The notes beneath the pieces were generated by a model. It was not told the DNA's origin, searched no databases, and saw only the letters and a list, made by a program, of their open reading frames with translations. 25,469 nucleotides of DNA from JAPLDB01 sp038230515 (GTDB lineage Bacteria > Bacteroidota > Bacteroidia > AKYH767-A > 2013-40CM-41-45): NCBI GenBank assembly GCA_038230515.1, contig JBBRND010000047.1, positions 1 to 25,469 on the forward strand, read 5' to 3'. Below are positions 1 to 8,369 of the stretch, one piece after another. The translations under genes were made by a program, and so were the position numbers. Within the stretch, counting starts at the first letter, position 1. The number at the start of each line of letters is the position of its first letter.

Positions 1-208
1 AAGCGGCAGTAGCCGTACAAAGAAAATTGTTGGAACTAATTTACATCCTGTGGAAGAAAGACGAAGTATTCAATCCAAACTATCAAACCCAGAAAAAGAA
101 AGAGCCCGCCTTAGCGGACCCTTGCGAACTGACTTAAAGTCATTCTAAATTTGAGACGCAAAAATAAATATAATTTTGCTTGGTTCTTAACATAGAATCT
201 TCGGGGTT
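1..208 (+). mobile_element. 3' end of an IS110-family insertion sequence (left copy, cut by window edge)
   Basis: This stretch reappears in reverse complement at 25188-25469. Over the 208 shared positions I count seven differences (positions 5, 14, 17, 50, 142, 157 and 176). The similarity stops sharply after the TCGGGGTT at 201-208, which I take as the element's outer end. The transposase stop codon lies about 71 nt before this end, so this side has only a short non-coding tail. In the IS110 subgroup the bridge RNA is normally encoded at the other, transposase-upstream end, which is not in the window. The family call rests on the transposase C-terminus only. Confidence 0.8.
3..137 (+). CDS. 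IS110-family transposase, C-terminal fragment
   Basis: The reading frame enters from outside the window and ends at TAA 135-137. The visible 44 residues begin AAVAVQRKLLELIYILWKKD and end ADPCELT. The alanine-rich helix followed by an RKLL motif and an aromatic/hydrophobic stretch matches the extreme C-terminus of IS110-family (Transposase_20-type) DEDD/serine transposases of Bacteroidota. The catalytic regions are outside the window, so I cannot say whether this copy is intact. All four nucleotide differences from the right-hand copy inside the coding part are synonymous third-position changes, which suggests that both copies evolved as functional genes. Confidence 0.78.
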   Translation, partial: AAVAVQRKLLELIYILWKKDEVFNPNYQTQKKKEPALADPCELT

Positions 209-280
209 TCAAATCATTTGATTTTGTCCTTCTTGATAAACCTTAATAGAAAAACGCTGCCCTATCATCCTCCAACCCGT

Positions 281-874
281 TTATAAAATATTTAGAGAGA
301 TAAGTTTTTTGTGAATGCTGAGTACCACCGGCAGCACGAGTTTTGTTTCATCATTCACGATCACAAAATCAGATCGCTTTATTTTCTCTTCATCACTCCA
401 TTGCTTTGCAATTATTTCTTCAATTTGATTTCGGGTTCTTCCGTCACGCTGCATCACCCGCTGTATGCGCAGTTCAACAGGCGCAGTAACGGTAATTACC
501 TTATCGCATCCTTTATTACTTCCGCTTTCAAAAAGAATGGCTGCCTCTTTCAGCACATACGGTTTTTCTTTGAGCTGCTTTTTCCATTCATTGAAATTTC
601 TTTTTACAAACGGATGGATGATGGCGTTTATTTTTTTCAACGCTCTCTCATCGTTGAACACAAGTTCCGCAAATTTCTTTTTGTCCAATTCACCTGAAGA
701 AGAAAAATAATTTTTGCCGAAACTATTTTTCACCTCAGCTATTACTTCGGGAAGATCATAAAGTTTTTTGGCTTCTGTATCTGCATCGTAAACGGGAATA
801 CCAAGTGTTGCAAAAACAGAACACACTACGGATTTCCCGCTGCCAATTCCGCCCGTAATTCCCACCACCATCAT
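281..874 (-). CDS. coaE: Dephospho-CoA kinase
   Basis: CoaE phosphorylates the 3'-hydroxyl of dephospho-CoA with ATP, the last step of coenzyme A synthesis in the cytoplasm. The 197-residue length is normal for the family. The P-loop GGIGSGKS is at residues 8-15, followed by the family's typical DAD (residues 30-32) and, further on, a HP motif (IIHPFV) and the RDGR segment of the lid region. The start is the first of two ATGs; it overlaps the ybbR stop codon by 4 nt (ATGA), which points to translational coupling. It is the last gene of the nusB-DUF1573-yajC-ybbR-coaE block. No clear terminator follows; 209-280 holds only a short imperfect AT-rich palindrome. Confidence 0.96.
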   Translation of the reverse strand: MMVVGITGGIGSGKSVVCSVFATLGIPVYDADTEAKKLYDLPEVIAEVKNSFGKNYFSSSGELDKKKFAELVFNDERALKKINAIIHPFVKRNFNEWKKQLKEKPYVLKEAAILFESGSNKGCDKVITVTAPVELRIQRVMQRDGRTRNQIEEIIAKQWSDEEKIKRSDFVIVNDETKLVLPVVLSIHKKLISLNIL

Positions 875-1863
875 TTGCGAAGTATGTAATCTGTTTTTTC
901 CGGATCAACAGTGGCAGAGCGGATAAAGAGAGGTGCTGTCTGCAATTTTACTTTCAACTGTTTTACGTTTGCATCGGGAAGTGAAGAAGCGTCAACCACT
1001 GCATCAAACATTTCTGCACGAACATCATTGTACTTGCTCAACGAAACACGGAAGCGCACATTTACTTTGTCAGGAAATGTTTTCAATGTGTAACCCGCTT
1101 TCATATTGATGCAGTGAACGGGAACTTCCACCGTTCCTTCTGTAAATTTCTCTACAGGAATTATCACATTTACATGATCAACATCGGTAGTGATCAGATT
1201 GTCCTTCAACAATGAGACCTTTGTTTTCACATCCGCTCTTACATTCTTCTGTTCAAGAAGCATGGTTTTCACCTCCTTCACAGTTGCCACCAGCGATGAA
1301 GGTCCGGAAACAGTTACTGAATCGGGTTGCAGTTTTGCATTGCCGGTTTCTTCGAACTGCTTTTCCAATTCTATTTTCGAATCAAGAATTACAGGCACCC
1401 GCTTCCTCATTTTATTGCTGAATGAAAACACAATTGAGTCAGGCACAAAACCCGTGATGCTGTACTCACTGCCAAGTTGAGACGAAAAATCATCAGCAAG
1501 TGTTTTGGAAGGAATCACAATCATGTCGTTCCTGATGTCAGGGTTTCCCTGTAGAAGAGAAGCAACATTTACAATTACCGGTTCCTGAATTTTCGCAAAA
1601 CGATACTCGAGAATACGGAATCCTGTTGTTTTTACTGAAAGAGTAATTGACCTGGGAAGATCGTTCACAACAATGCGTTGATCGGGAAATTCAACATACT
1701 GGACCGGAAACCTGAACTTATCGGTGTATGTTTTAGACATGGCAATCAAAAACCAAAACACAAGAGATACCGTGAAGCAAACAAGAATTACCTGAACCCG
1801 CTTGTTGAATTTGAGTTTCGGAAGTTTGGAAGATGACAGAGAAAAATCTTTTGACGACTCCAC
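871..1863 (-). CDS. YbbR-like / CdaR-family membrane-anchored protein
   Basis: The 330-residue protein has a short cytoplasmic N-terminus, one transmembrane helix at about residues 24-43 (VQVILVCFTVSLVFWFLIAM) and a long extracytoplasmic part of repeated beta-rich YbbR modules, recognisable from repeats of the type 'P-V...V.GP.S.V..V..V'. In Firmicutes, CdaR (YbbR) regulates the c-di-AMP cyclase CdaA; whether the Bacteroidota homologues do so is not established, and no cyclase gene is in this window. The neighbourhood (yajC upstream, coaE overlapping downstream) is the usual one in this phylum. 1864-1947, upstream, is AT-rich with imperfect 'aattaaaaattaa' repeats and no clear promoter. Confidence 0.88.
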   Translation of the reverse strand: MESSKDFSLSSSKLPKLKFNKRVQVILVCFTVSLVFWFLIAMSKTYTDKFRFPVQYVEFPDQRIVVNDLPRSITLSVKTTGFRILEYRFAKIQEPVIVNVASLLQGNPDIRNDMIVIPSKTLADDFSSQLGSEYSITGFVPDSIVFSFSNKMRKRVPVILDSKIELEKQFEETGNAKLQPDSVTVSGPSSLVATVKEVKTMLLEQKNVRADVKTKVSLLKDNLITTDVDHVNVIIPVEKFTEGTVEVPVHCINMKAGYTLKTFPDKVNVRFRVSLSKYNDVRAEMFDAVVDASSLPDANVKQLKVKLQTAPLFIRSATVDPEKTDYILRK

Positions 1864-1947
1864 CGTGCAGAATTAAGAATTTAAAACGAGAAATTAAAAA
1901 TTAAATGAGAAAGTTCATCCACTTAACTCTTACTTCCGAATTTCAAA

Positions 1948-2256
1948 TTACTTACTCTGGTCAATCGCTTTGGTGGCTTCGGCAGAGATGGCAGTTTTAT
2001 CAATGCGCATCTTTACGTTGCTGTCAACCTCTACTAAAAAAGTTTTATCGGCTACTTCGACAATGCGCCCGTGTATTCCACCGATGGTAACAATCTTCGC
2101 ACCCTTTTCAAGAGTAGTGCGAAAACCCTGTTCTGCTTTCTGCTTGCGCATTTGTGGTCGAATCATAAAAAAATAAAACACCACAATGATCGCTACTAGA
2201 AATATCATTTGCATAGCGCCACTGCTTTGTGTCTGGAGAAGGATAGATAAACTCAT
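1948..2256 (-). CDS. yajC: Preprotein translocase subunit YajC
   Basis: YajC is the small accessory subunit of the SecDF-YajC complex that assists Sec-dependent export at the inner membrane. The 102-residue product has one N-terminal transmembrane helix (about residues 15-33) immediately followed by the diagnostic RPQMRKQK stretch and a compact beta-rich cytoplasmic domain with the 'GAKIVTIGGIHGRI' motif typical of the family. Length fits. It lies 52 nt downstream of the DUF1573 lipoprotein gene and 84 nt upstream of ybbR on the same strand. Confidence 0.95.
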   Translation of the reverse strand: MSLSILLQTQSSGAMQMIFLVAIIVVFYFFMIRPQMRKQKAEQGFRTTLEKGAKIVTIGGIHGRIVEVADKTFLVEVDSNVKMRIDKTAISAEATKAIDQSK

Positions 2257-2308
2257 TATGTTTTAGAATTTAATGTTTAAAAACTGATTGTTGAAGAATT
2301 AAAACGGA

Positions 2309-2809
2309 TCAATGCGATTCACCACCGGTTTCAGCAGCACCATCTGCTTTTATAACTTCACCGGTAATGTTGAGTACCTTTGTATTGGGAATTGTATTTG
2401 AAATCATCGTTACAGTTTTATGCTGCATACCATTCTTGCCGGAGCTGTTAAAAGTAATGTTTATCACTCCGCTGCCTCCAGCAGGAATCGGTTCGTGTGG
2501 CCACTCAGGAATCGTACATCCACAACTTCCGTTTGCAGAACGAATCACAAGATCTCCTGTACCCGTATTCTTAAATCTAAATGCATATTGAATTTTTTCT
2601 CCTTCAGTAATGGTGCCGAAGTCATGCGTCTCTTCCTCAAACTGAAAAACGGGAACATGATCCTTGTCTGTCTTACCCGAAGCAGTGGCGGGATTATTCA
2701 TTGCATCCGGATTGATTCCATTCTCAGGAACTCCGGAATTTTTGTTGCTCTTACATGCAGTAACAGCAACTACGAACGAACAAAAAAACAACAGGCGAAA
2801 TACTTTCAT
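2309..2809 (-). CDS. DUF1573 domain lipoprotein
   Basis: I start at the second in-frame ATG because it opens a lipoprotein signal peptide: MKVFRLLFF, hydrophobic core, then a lipobox-like VTAC with Cys near residue 19; the upstream ATG (2845) adds 12 non-signal residues. The 166-residue precursor contains one DUF1573 module (ASH/Ig-like fold) with its hallmarks: HDFGTI, YAFRFKNTGTGDL, the SCGCT cysteine pair and P.PAG..G.I.ITF. Function is unknown; family members are abundant envelope proteins in Bacteroidota. The gene sits between nusB and yajC, a conserved position in this phylum. A -7-like box lies just upstream (2831-2838). Confidence 0.88.
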   Translation of the reverse strand: MKVFRLLFFCSFVVAVTACKSNKNSGVPENGINPDAMNNPATASGKTDKDHVPVFQFEEETHDFGTITEGEKIQYAFRFKNTGTGDLVIRSANGSCGCTIPEWPHEPIPAGGSGVINITFNSSGKNGMQHKTVTMISNTIPNTKVLNITGEVIKADGAAETGGESH

Positions 2810-2830
2810 GGTTTTATTTTTTTCAAAGCG

Positions 2831-2838
2831 CAAAACTA
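2831..2838 (-). promoter_or_regulatory. Candidate Bacteroidota -7 box before the DUF1573 gene
   Basis: On the minus strand the sequence reads TAGTTTTG followed by CGC, a match to TAnnTTTG with the same GCGC continuation as the rpmB promoter. Its distance to the ATG at 2809 would give a leader of about 15 nt. I see no TTG at the expected 18-20 nt upstream, so it is only a half-supported promoter. If real, it gives the DUF1573-yajC-ybbR-coaE genes transcription independent of nusB. Confidence 0.35.
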
Positions 2839-2950
2839 AAAACATTTCAAAACCTTTTTACATTCGAACAAATCCATTTATCTTTTCTTCATCCTTCTGA
2901 TAAAAACAATGAGTAAGTCTTACTTAAAAACTCTTCGCTTTAATTTTCAA

Positions 2951-3883
2951 TTATTCAATCAGCCCCCTCCCACTCTTCACAATTTTGCCATCTGCTTTAT
3001 ATTCAATAGCGAGTTTGTCAATTATTCCGTTTATAAATAGTTTGCTCTTAGGAGTGCTGTATTCTTTGCTGATGTCAATGTATTCATTAATGCTGACTTT
3101 TATCGGAATGCTCTCGAAGGTTATCATTTCTGCAAGCGCCATTTTCATCAGGAGAATATCCATCATGGCAATGCGCTCCACATCCCAGTTCGTTGTCTTC
3201 GCTGAAATGGATGCTTCGTACTCGCTGTTGTTAAGAATTGTGTTTTCAAAAAGAAGTTTTACAAACTGCTTGTCATCTTTTTCGTCTTTATACAAAGTAG
3301 GAAATTCAAATTTCTTCTGATCGTAAAATTCTTTTATTGTTTTTAAAAGAAGATGACAACAAAAATTCAAATCTTCTCCCCAATAAATACTCCGTTCCTG
3401 CAAAGCGCTCTGCATCGCCTCCGAACTTTCAATATGTTTGCGCACAATGTCAAGGAGTAGTTCCTTATCATCCGCTACTTCATCAGTCATGAATTTTTTA
3501 TAAGCGTCTCCTTTTTTTATTTCAAGAAAAATTTTGCGCACCATATCCTGATCAGTTTGCCAGGAACACATGTACTCCTTTATCTTCGTTTTGAAGAGAT
3601 TACTTTTTTCCAATGATTGAATTAACGCAACCTGATTCAGCCGGTGCTTTGCATGCAGCTCTTCGTTCTTCGGAAAATATTTTCGCTGAATGTCTTCTGA
3701 ATCGAGAAGATCATCGTGTGCAAGCTCGGTAAGAAATAAGAGGAGAAGAAAATAAAGTTCCAGCACTTTGTCAATGCTTTTGAAAAGTTCTTTCTCAGCA
3801 GCAGGCAAATCAGATTTTCCTGATTGAAAAAAAGAATAAAGCGCTTGAAGAACTTTGATGCGGAGTTGTCTGCGGGAAAGCAT
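2951..3883 (-). CDS. nusB: Transcription antitermination factor NusB
   Basis: NusB forms a heterodimer with ribosomal protein S10 (NusE) on boxA RNA and promotes antitermination of rRNA operons. The 310 residues are about twice the length of E. coli NusB, which is usual in Bacteroidota: an N-terminal domain starting MLSRRQLRIKVLQALYSFFQ resembles the NusB helical start, and the C-terminal half (about residues 205-300) carries the conserved NusB core, with 'W....I..MD.L.LKMALAEM..F..IP.KVSINEYI.I.K.YSTPKS..FINGI.D'. It is the first gene of the minus-strand housekeeping block, 111 nt after the dehydrogenase gene. Confidence 0.94.
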   Translation of the reverse strand: MLSRRQLRIKVLQALYSFFQSGKSDLPAAEKELFKSIDKVLELYFLLLLFLTELAHDDLLDSEDIQRKYFPKNEELHAKHRLNQVALIQSLEKSNLFKTKIKEYMCSWQTDQDMVRKIFLEIKKGDAYKKFMTDEVADDKELLLDIVRKHIESSEAMQSALQERSIYWGEDLNFCCHLLLKTIKEFYDQKKFEFPTLYKDEKDDKQFVKLLFENTILNNSEYEASISAKTTNWDVERIAMMDILLMKMALAEMITFESIPIKVSINEYIDISKEYSTPKSKLFINGIIDKLAIEYKADGKIVKSGRGLIE

Positions 3884-3889
3884 TTCAGA

Positions 3890-3922
3890 TTGAAACTTGA
3901 AACTTAGAACTTGGAACCTGGA
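3890..3922. repeat. Short degenerate 'gaaacttgaaactta' intergenic repeat
   Basis: Just upstream of nusB the plus strand reads a run of near-identical 7-8-nt words: gaaactt, gaaactt, agaactt, ggaacct. The same vocabulary recurs inside prmC (17451-17478) and before the OmpH gene (around 23640-23660). I regard it as simple intergenic repeat sequence with no assigned role. Confidence 0.5.
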
Positions 3923-3994
3923 AAATCAATAGAACTGCTTTCATTTATTTAAAGAACTTATTCTAAAAAAACACTTCGTCACTTAAAAACCTTA

Positions 3995-5089
3995 TTACTT
4001 CGCATGTGCGGCACTCAATCTATCTTCCGCAATCATTCTTGCTGCCAATGCAGTGGTAATGTTTTCTGTTTTTGCTTTTTTGAAAATCTCAAGCGTAGTT
4101 GTATAAATATTTCTCGCCTGCTCCATTGATTTCTTTCTGTCGTATCCTTTTATTTCTGAATACACATTTATTAATCCCCCTGCATTGATAAGAAAATCAG
4201 GGGCGTAAAGAATCCCTTTTTCAGTTACCATTTTCCCATGAATGTTTTCATCGGCTAATTGATTGTTTGCAGCTCCCGAAATGATTGAACATTTCAAACG
4301 GTTGATATTCTCGGTGTTCAACGTTGCTCCTAACGCACAAGGAGCGTAGATATCAATGTCGAGATCGTAAATTGCTTCCGGGGAAACAATTTCTGCTCCG
4401 AATTTTTTTGAAACGTCTTCAAGTTGCTCTTTGTTGATATCTGAAATAAAAACTTTCGCGCCTTCTTCAGTAACGTACTTCACGAGATTTTCTCCTACAT
4501 GACCAACACCCTGCACGGCAATCTTTTTTCCTTTCAGCGAATCATTGCCCCAACGTTCCATTGCCGATGCTTTCATTCCCATGTAAACGCCATAAGCAGT
4601 AACAGGAGAAGGATCGCCACCTCCTCCCAAGCTTTCCGGAAGACCGGTTACGAATTTTGTTTTCTCATGCACGTACACCATGTCCGATGTATTTGTACCA
4701 ACATCTTCAGCAGTAATGTAGCGCCCTTTCAAAGAATCAATGAACTCACCGTACTTACGAAATAGATCAGGTGTCTTATCTTTTTTCGAATCGCCTATGA
4801 TGACTGCTTTACCACCGCCAAGTTCCAATCCGGAAATAGCTGCTTTAAAAGTCATGCCTCTTGAAAGACGCAGCACATCATTAAGCGCTTCGGCTTCATT
4901 CTTATACATCCACATGCGTGTGCCTCCAAGCGCGGGGCCAAGCGTAGTATCATGAATCGCAATAATTGCTTTAAGTCCCGTTTTTTTGTCGTAACAAAAA
5001 ACAACTTCTTCGTGATCGGCAAAAGAATTATTTCCGAAAACGATATTCCCTGCAAAGGATGTGTCTTTAATATCTTTTATTTCTGGCAT
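3995..5089 (-). CDS. Leucine/valine (Glu/Leu/Phe/Val family) dehydrogenase
   Basis: These NAD+-dependent enzymes oxidatively deaminate branched-chain amino acids to 2-oxo acids. The 364-residue length matches leucine dehydrogenase. Substrate-binding and catalytic segments are present: GPALGGTRMW (51-60), the MTFKAA lysine (K82) and ELGGGKAVI with the catalytic-type lysine K94, then AEDVGTNTSDM (about 127-137). The nucleotide-binding Rossmann motif GVGHVG is at 194-199. Small residues in the GGGK region and the absence of the glutamate-dehydrogenase lysine set favour a branched-chain rather than glutamate substrate, but the exact amino acid cannot be read from sequence. It has its own promoter-like element (5202-5231) and diverges from the ABC exporter gene. 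Confidence 0.9.
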   Translation of the reverse strand: MPEIKDIKDTSFAGNIVFGNNSFADHEEVVFCYDKKTGLKAIIAIHDTTLGPALGGTRMWMYKNEAEALNDVLRLSRGMTFKAAISGLELGGGKAVIIGDSKKDKTPDLFRKYGEFIDSLKGRYITAEDVGTNTSDMVYVHEKTKFVTGLPESLGGGGDPSPVTAYGVYMGMKASAMERWGNDSLKGKKIAVQGVGHVGENLVKYVTEEGAKVFISDINKEQLEDVSKKFGAEIVSPEAIYDLDIDIYAPCALGATLNTENINRLKCSIISGAANNQLADENIHGKMVTEKGILYAPDFLINAGGLINVYSEIKGYDRKKSMEQARNIYTTTLEIFKKAKTENITTALAARMIAEDRLSAAHAK

Positions 5090-5201
5090 TTTTCTATCCC
5101 TTCGAATAACTACACATTCCCGGTATGCGAATCACGAATTCGTAATTAGAAAATAGTAAGAGTTTTCGATTACTTTTGACGCAGTTTTTATCAGCGGGCG
5201 G

Positions 5202-5231
5202 CAAAGGTAGCCGAATTTCCCAACGGGCAAA
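5202..5231 (-). promoter_or_regulatory. Candidate Bacteroidota promoter for the leucine dehydrogenase gene
   Basis: On the minus strand a TTTG (5228-5231) is followed after 18 nt by TACCTTTG (5202-5209) and then CCGCCC. This is a full match to the Bacteroidota -33/-7 pattern. It would give a leader of roughly 105 nt before the ATG at 5089. On the plus strand of the same intergenic region TACTTTTG (5171-5178) could serve the divergent ABC gene, but without a matching upstream TTG. Confidence 0.55.
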
Positions 5232-5252
5232 AGACAGTTTTCCCTCTCACTA

Positions 5253-7085
5253 ATGAAGTCGTTAGCACATCTCAATAAATATTTTTTCAAGTACAAATGG
5301 AGAATGATTCTCGGAATCATTTTTGTGATTGTACAGAATTTTTTCGCCATTTATCCTGCGCAACTTGTCCGCGAATCACTGGACACTGTAATTGCTTCGA
5401 TGAAAGAGTATCATAAACATGTGGCTGACAAAAAAGAATTTGTTTCCTCACTGAGCCACACCATTTTTATTTACCTTTTGATAATTATCGGAATAAGTAT
5501 TTTTCGGGGAGTTATCATGTTTATGATGCGGCAAACGCTGATCGTGATGAGCCGTTTTATTGAGTACGATCTTAAGAATGAAATTTATGCACACTATCAA
5601 AAACTTTCGCTCGCATTTTACAGAAGAAATAATACAGGTGATCTTGTAAACAGAATTTCTGAAGATGTAAGCCGTGTGCGCATGTACATTGGTCCGGCAG
5701 TGATGTACACGATCAACTTAGTTGTTTTGTTCACGCTCATCATCATCATCATGTTCAGCGTAAATGTAAAACTTGCGTTGTATGTATTGCTGCCACTTCC
5801 AATTCTTTCCATCTCCATATATTATGTTAGCGACAAAATGAACAAGAGAAGTGAAGCCGTGCAGGAACAGCAAAGTCGCCTAAGCACTTTTGTTCAGGAA
5901 GCATTCTCGGGTATCCGCGTGATCAAATCTTTTGTGAAAGAAGCTCAAAGTGAAAAAGAATTTGAAAAGGAAAGCGAGCATTACAAAAATAAAAGCATGG
6001 AGTTGGTAAAGATCAACGCCATGTTTTTCCCGCTAATGTTGTTGCTTGTAGGGATCAGCACATTGCTTGTAGTTTATATCGGAGGACAGGAGGTAATTGC
6101 AGGAAATATTACAACGGGAAACATTGTAGAATTTATTATTTATGTAAATATGTTAACATGGCCAGTGGCAGCACTCGGTTGGGTTACTGCCATAGTGCAA
6201 CGGGCTGCTGCATCGCAAGTTCGCATCAATGAATTTTTAAATACAGTTCCTGAAATTAGTTCTGCATCTGAAGATATAATTGATGTGAAAGGGAAAATTG
6301 AATTCAGGAATGTTTCGTTTGAGTATTCGGATAGTGGCATTCGCGCGCTGGAAAATATTTCATTCGTTGTTGATGCTGGAAAATCTCTTGCAGTGCTCGG
6401 GAAAACTGGCTCAGGAAAAAGTACGATTGCAAATCTTGTTGTTCGCATGTATGATGCAGGCACAGGAAAAATTTTGATTGATGATAAGCCGATTGAAACA
6501 ATTCCTCTCCCCGCTTTACGTAACAGCATCGGCTACGTACCACAGGATGTTTTTCTTTTCAGCGATACGATTGAGAATAATATTTCATTCGGAAGCCCTT
6601 GTTTTCCCAAGGACATGGATTTGGACAACCAAACTCCCAAAATCTCAGCAACTAAAACCACTATTGAGCAGGCAGCAAAGGACTCTGTTATCTACGACAA
6701 CATCATGGAGTTCGAGAAGAATTTCGAAACGATGATTGGCGAACGCGGAATTACTTTAAGTGGCGGACAAAAGCAACGAGTCTCTATTGCGCGTGCGCTC
6801 ATCCGAAACCCAAAAATATTATTGTTTGACGATTGCCTCAGCGCAGTTGACACACACACTGAAGAACAGATTCTTAATAACCTGAAAAAACAAATGCATG
6901 GACGCACTTCATTGATTATTTCTCATCGCGTATCATCAGTAAAAAATGCAGATACAATTATTGTGCTCGATGCCGGAAAAATTATAGAGAGCGGAACACA
7001 TGATTCACTCCTCGCTCACCGGGGACTGTATTTCGAACTTTATGAAAAGCAATTGACGGAGGAATTAAGTGAAAAGCAGTATTAG
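5253..7085 (+). CDS. ABC exporter half-transporter (membrane domain fused to ATPase)
   Basis: A 610-residue type IV (exporter) ABC protein. Residues 1 to about 325 form a six-helix ABC_membrane domain; about 350-600 form the nucleotide-binding domain. Visible motifs: Walker A GKTGSGKST (383-391), Q-loop YVPQD (428-432), signature LSGGQ (502-506), Walker B KILLFD (521-526), D-loop SAVD (530-533), switch histidine ISHR (H558). The residue after Walker B is Asp (D527) instead of the catalytic Glu, as in the degenerate-site subunit of heterodimeric exporters. There is also an extra segment of about 20 residues (about 449-468) between the Q-loop and signature. No partner subunit is encoded nearby. 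Substrate is unknown; lipid, peptide or drug export are all possible. Confidence 0.93.
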   Translation: MKSLAHLNKYFFKYKWRMILGIIFVIVQNFFAIYPAQLVRESLDTVIASMKEYHKHVADKKEFVSSLSHTIFIYLLIIIGISIFRGVIMFMMRQTLIVMSRFIEYDLKNEIYAHYQKLSLAFYRRNNTGDLVNRISEDVSRVRMYIGPAVMYTINLVVLFTLIIIIMFSVNVKLALYVLLPLPILSISIYYVSDKMNKRSEAVQEQQSRLSTFVQEAFSGIRVIKSFVKEAQSEKEFEKESEHYKNKSMELVKINAMFFPLMLLLVGISTLLVVYIGGQEVIAGNITTGNIVEFIIYVNMLTWPVAALGWVTAIVQRAAASQVRINEFLNTVPEISSASEDIIDVKGKIEFRNVSFEYSDSGIRALENISFVVDAGKSLAVLGKTGSGKSTIANLVVRMYDAGTGKILIDDKPIETIPLPALRNSIGYVPQDVFLFSDTIENNISFGSPCFPKDMDLDNQTPKISATKTTIEQAAKDSVIYDNIMEFEKNFETMIGERGITLSGGQKQRVSIARALIRNPKILLFDDCLSAVDTHTEEQILNNLKKQMHGRTSLIISHRVSSVKNADTIIVLDAGKIIESGTHDSLLAHRGLYFELYEKQLTEELSEKQY

Positions 7086-7118
7086 AAATCAATTGATTAG
7101 TTCTAAATTCCAAATACG

Positions 7119-8369
7119 ATGACTCTCGCAGAAATAATAACTATCGGTGATGAACTCCTCATCGGTCAGGTAGTGGATACCAACAGCGCCTGGATTGGGC
7201 AAAAGTTGAACGAGATTGGAATAAAGGTTTTTCAGATAACTTCAGTAAGCGATAATGAACAGCACATTTTATCAGCACTCAAAGAAGCCCAACAGCGCGC
7301 TGATGTAATTTTGATCACGGGAGGATTAGGTCCTACCAAAGATGACATCACCAAATACGCCTTATGCAAATACATCAAATCAAATCTTCGCTTTGACGAG
7401 ACGGCATTTATTCAGATTGAGAAATTATTCAACGCAAGAGGTCGCGAAGTAACTGCTGTGAACCGCAAACAGGCAGAAGTTCCTGAGAAATGCGAAGTGA
7501 TTCAAAACGCGCAAGGCACTGCACCCGGAATGTGGTTTGACCGTAAAGGAAAAATTTTCATTTCCATGCCGGGAGTTCCTTACGAAATGAAAAGCATGAT
7601 GGAACTTGATGTGTTGCCACGATTACAAAATCTTTTTGCAGAGGGAGTCATCATTCACAAGGTAATCTTGTTCCAAGGAATCGGAGAATCGTTTTTATCA
7701 GACATGATTGAAAAGTGGGAACTAGCACTGCCTTTAAACATTAAACTTGCCTACCTGCCTTCATCAGGAGTACTTCGATTGCGGCTTACTGCAACCGGAA
7801 CTTCAGAGGAAAAATTGCAAGAATCAATTTCATCAGAGGTAGAAAAACTCTACTCCCTTGTTGGAGAATTTATTTTCGGTGAGGACGATGATTCGCTTGA
7901 AAAAATTACTGCACGGCTACTCACAGAAAATAAATTTACCATTAGCACTGCCGAAAGTTGCACGGGTGGATACATTGCGCACCGCATCACCACAATTCCA
8001 GGAAGTTCCAGCTACTACAAGGGTTCCGTTATTGCGTACGATAATTCGATTAAAGAAAATCTTCTGGGCGTTTCACATTCATTGATTGAAAAACACGGAG
8101 CCGTGAGTGAAGAAGTGGTTCTTGAAATGTCAAAGAATGCAAGGGCAAAATTCAAGACGGATTTTTCAATTGCATGCTCCGGAATTGCAGGACCCGCAGG
8201 AGGAACAGCGGAAAAACCTGTGGGAACAGTGTTTCTCGCCATTGCCCATCCGAAAGGAATCTTTGCAAAGAGACTTCTTCTCGGTACTGATCGCGAACGC
8301 ATCATCAGGGAAACAGCACTTCATGCGTTAAATAATCTCAGAAAAATTTTAACCGGAAAAATAAAATGA
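7119..8369 (+). CDS. cinA: CinA-family protein (nicotinamide-nucleotide amidase / ADP-ribose pyrophosphatase type)
   Basis: A 416-residue protein with the usual two-part CinA layout. The N-terminal MoCF (molybdopterin-binding-like) domain shows GDELLIGQVVDTNS (10-23) and ITGGLGPTKDD (66-76), followed by the FISMPGVPYEM segment (147-157). The C-terminal PncC-type amidase domain shows AESCTGG (278-284) and GIAGPAGGTAEKPVGTV. In other bacteria the C-domain deamidates nicotinamide mononucleotide for NAD recycling and the N-domain hydrolyses ADP-ribose. The stop codon overlaps the start of the Rid-family gene (ATGA, 8366-8369), so the two are probably translationally coupled. Confidence 0.93.
   Translation: MTLAEIITIGDELLIGQVVDTNSAWIGQKLNEIGIKVFQITSVSDNEQHILSALKEAQQRADVILITGGLGPTKDDITKYALCKYIKSNLRFDETAFIQIEKLFNARGREVTAVNRKQAEVPEKCEVIQNAQGTAPGMWFDRKGKIFISMPGVPYEMKSMMELDVLPRLQNLFAEGVIIHKVILFQGIGESFLSDMIEKWELALPLNIKLAYLPSSGVLRLRLTATGTSEEKLQESISSEVEKLYSLVGEFIFGEDDDSLEKITARLLTENKFTISTAESCTGGYIAHRITTIPGSSSYYKGSVIAYDNSIKENLLGVSHSLIEKHGAVSEEVVLEMSKNARAKFKTDFSIACSGIAGPAGGTAEKPVGTVFLAIAHPKGIFAKRLLLGTDRERIIRETALHALNNLRKILTGKIK

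Noticed and set aside
5132..5350. Minus-strand open frame across the dehydrogenase/ABC intergenic region
   Set aside because: It overlaps the ABC gene start in antisense and contains the dehydrogenase promoter; no domain is recognisable.
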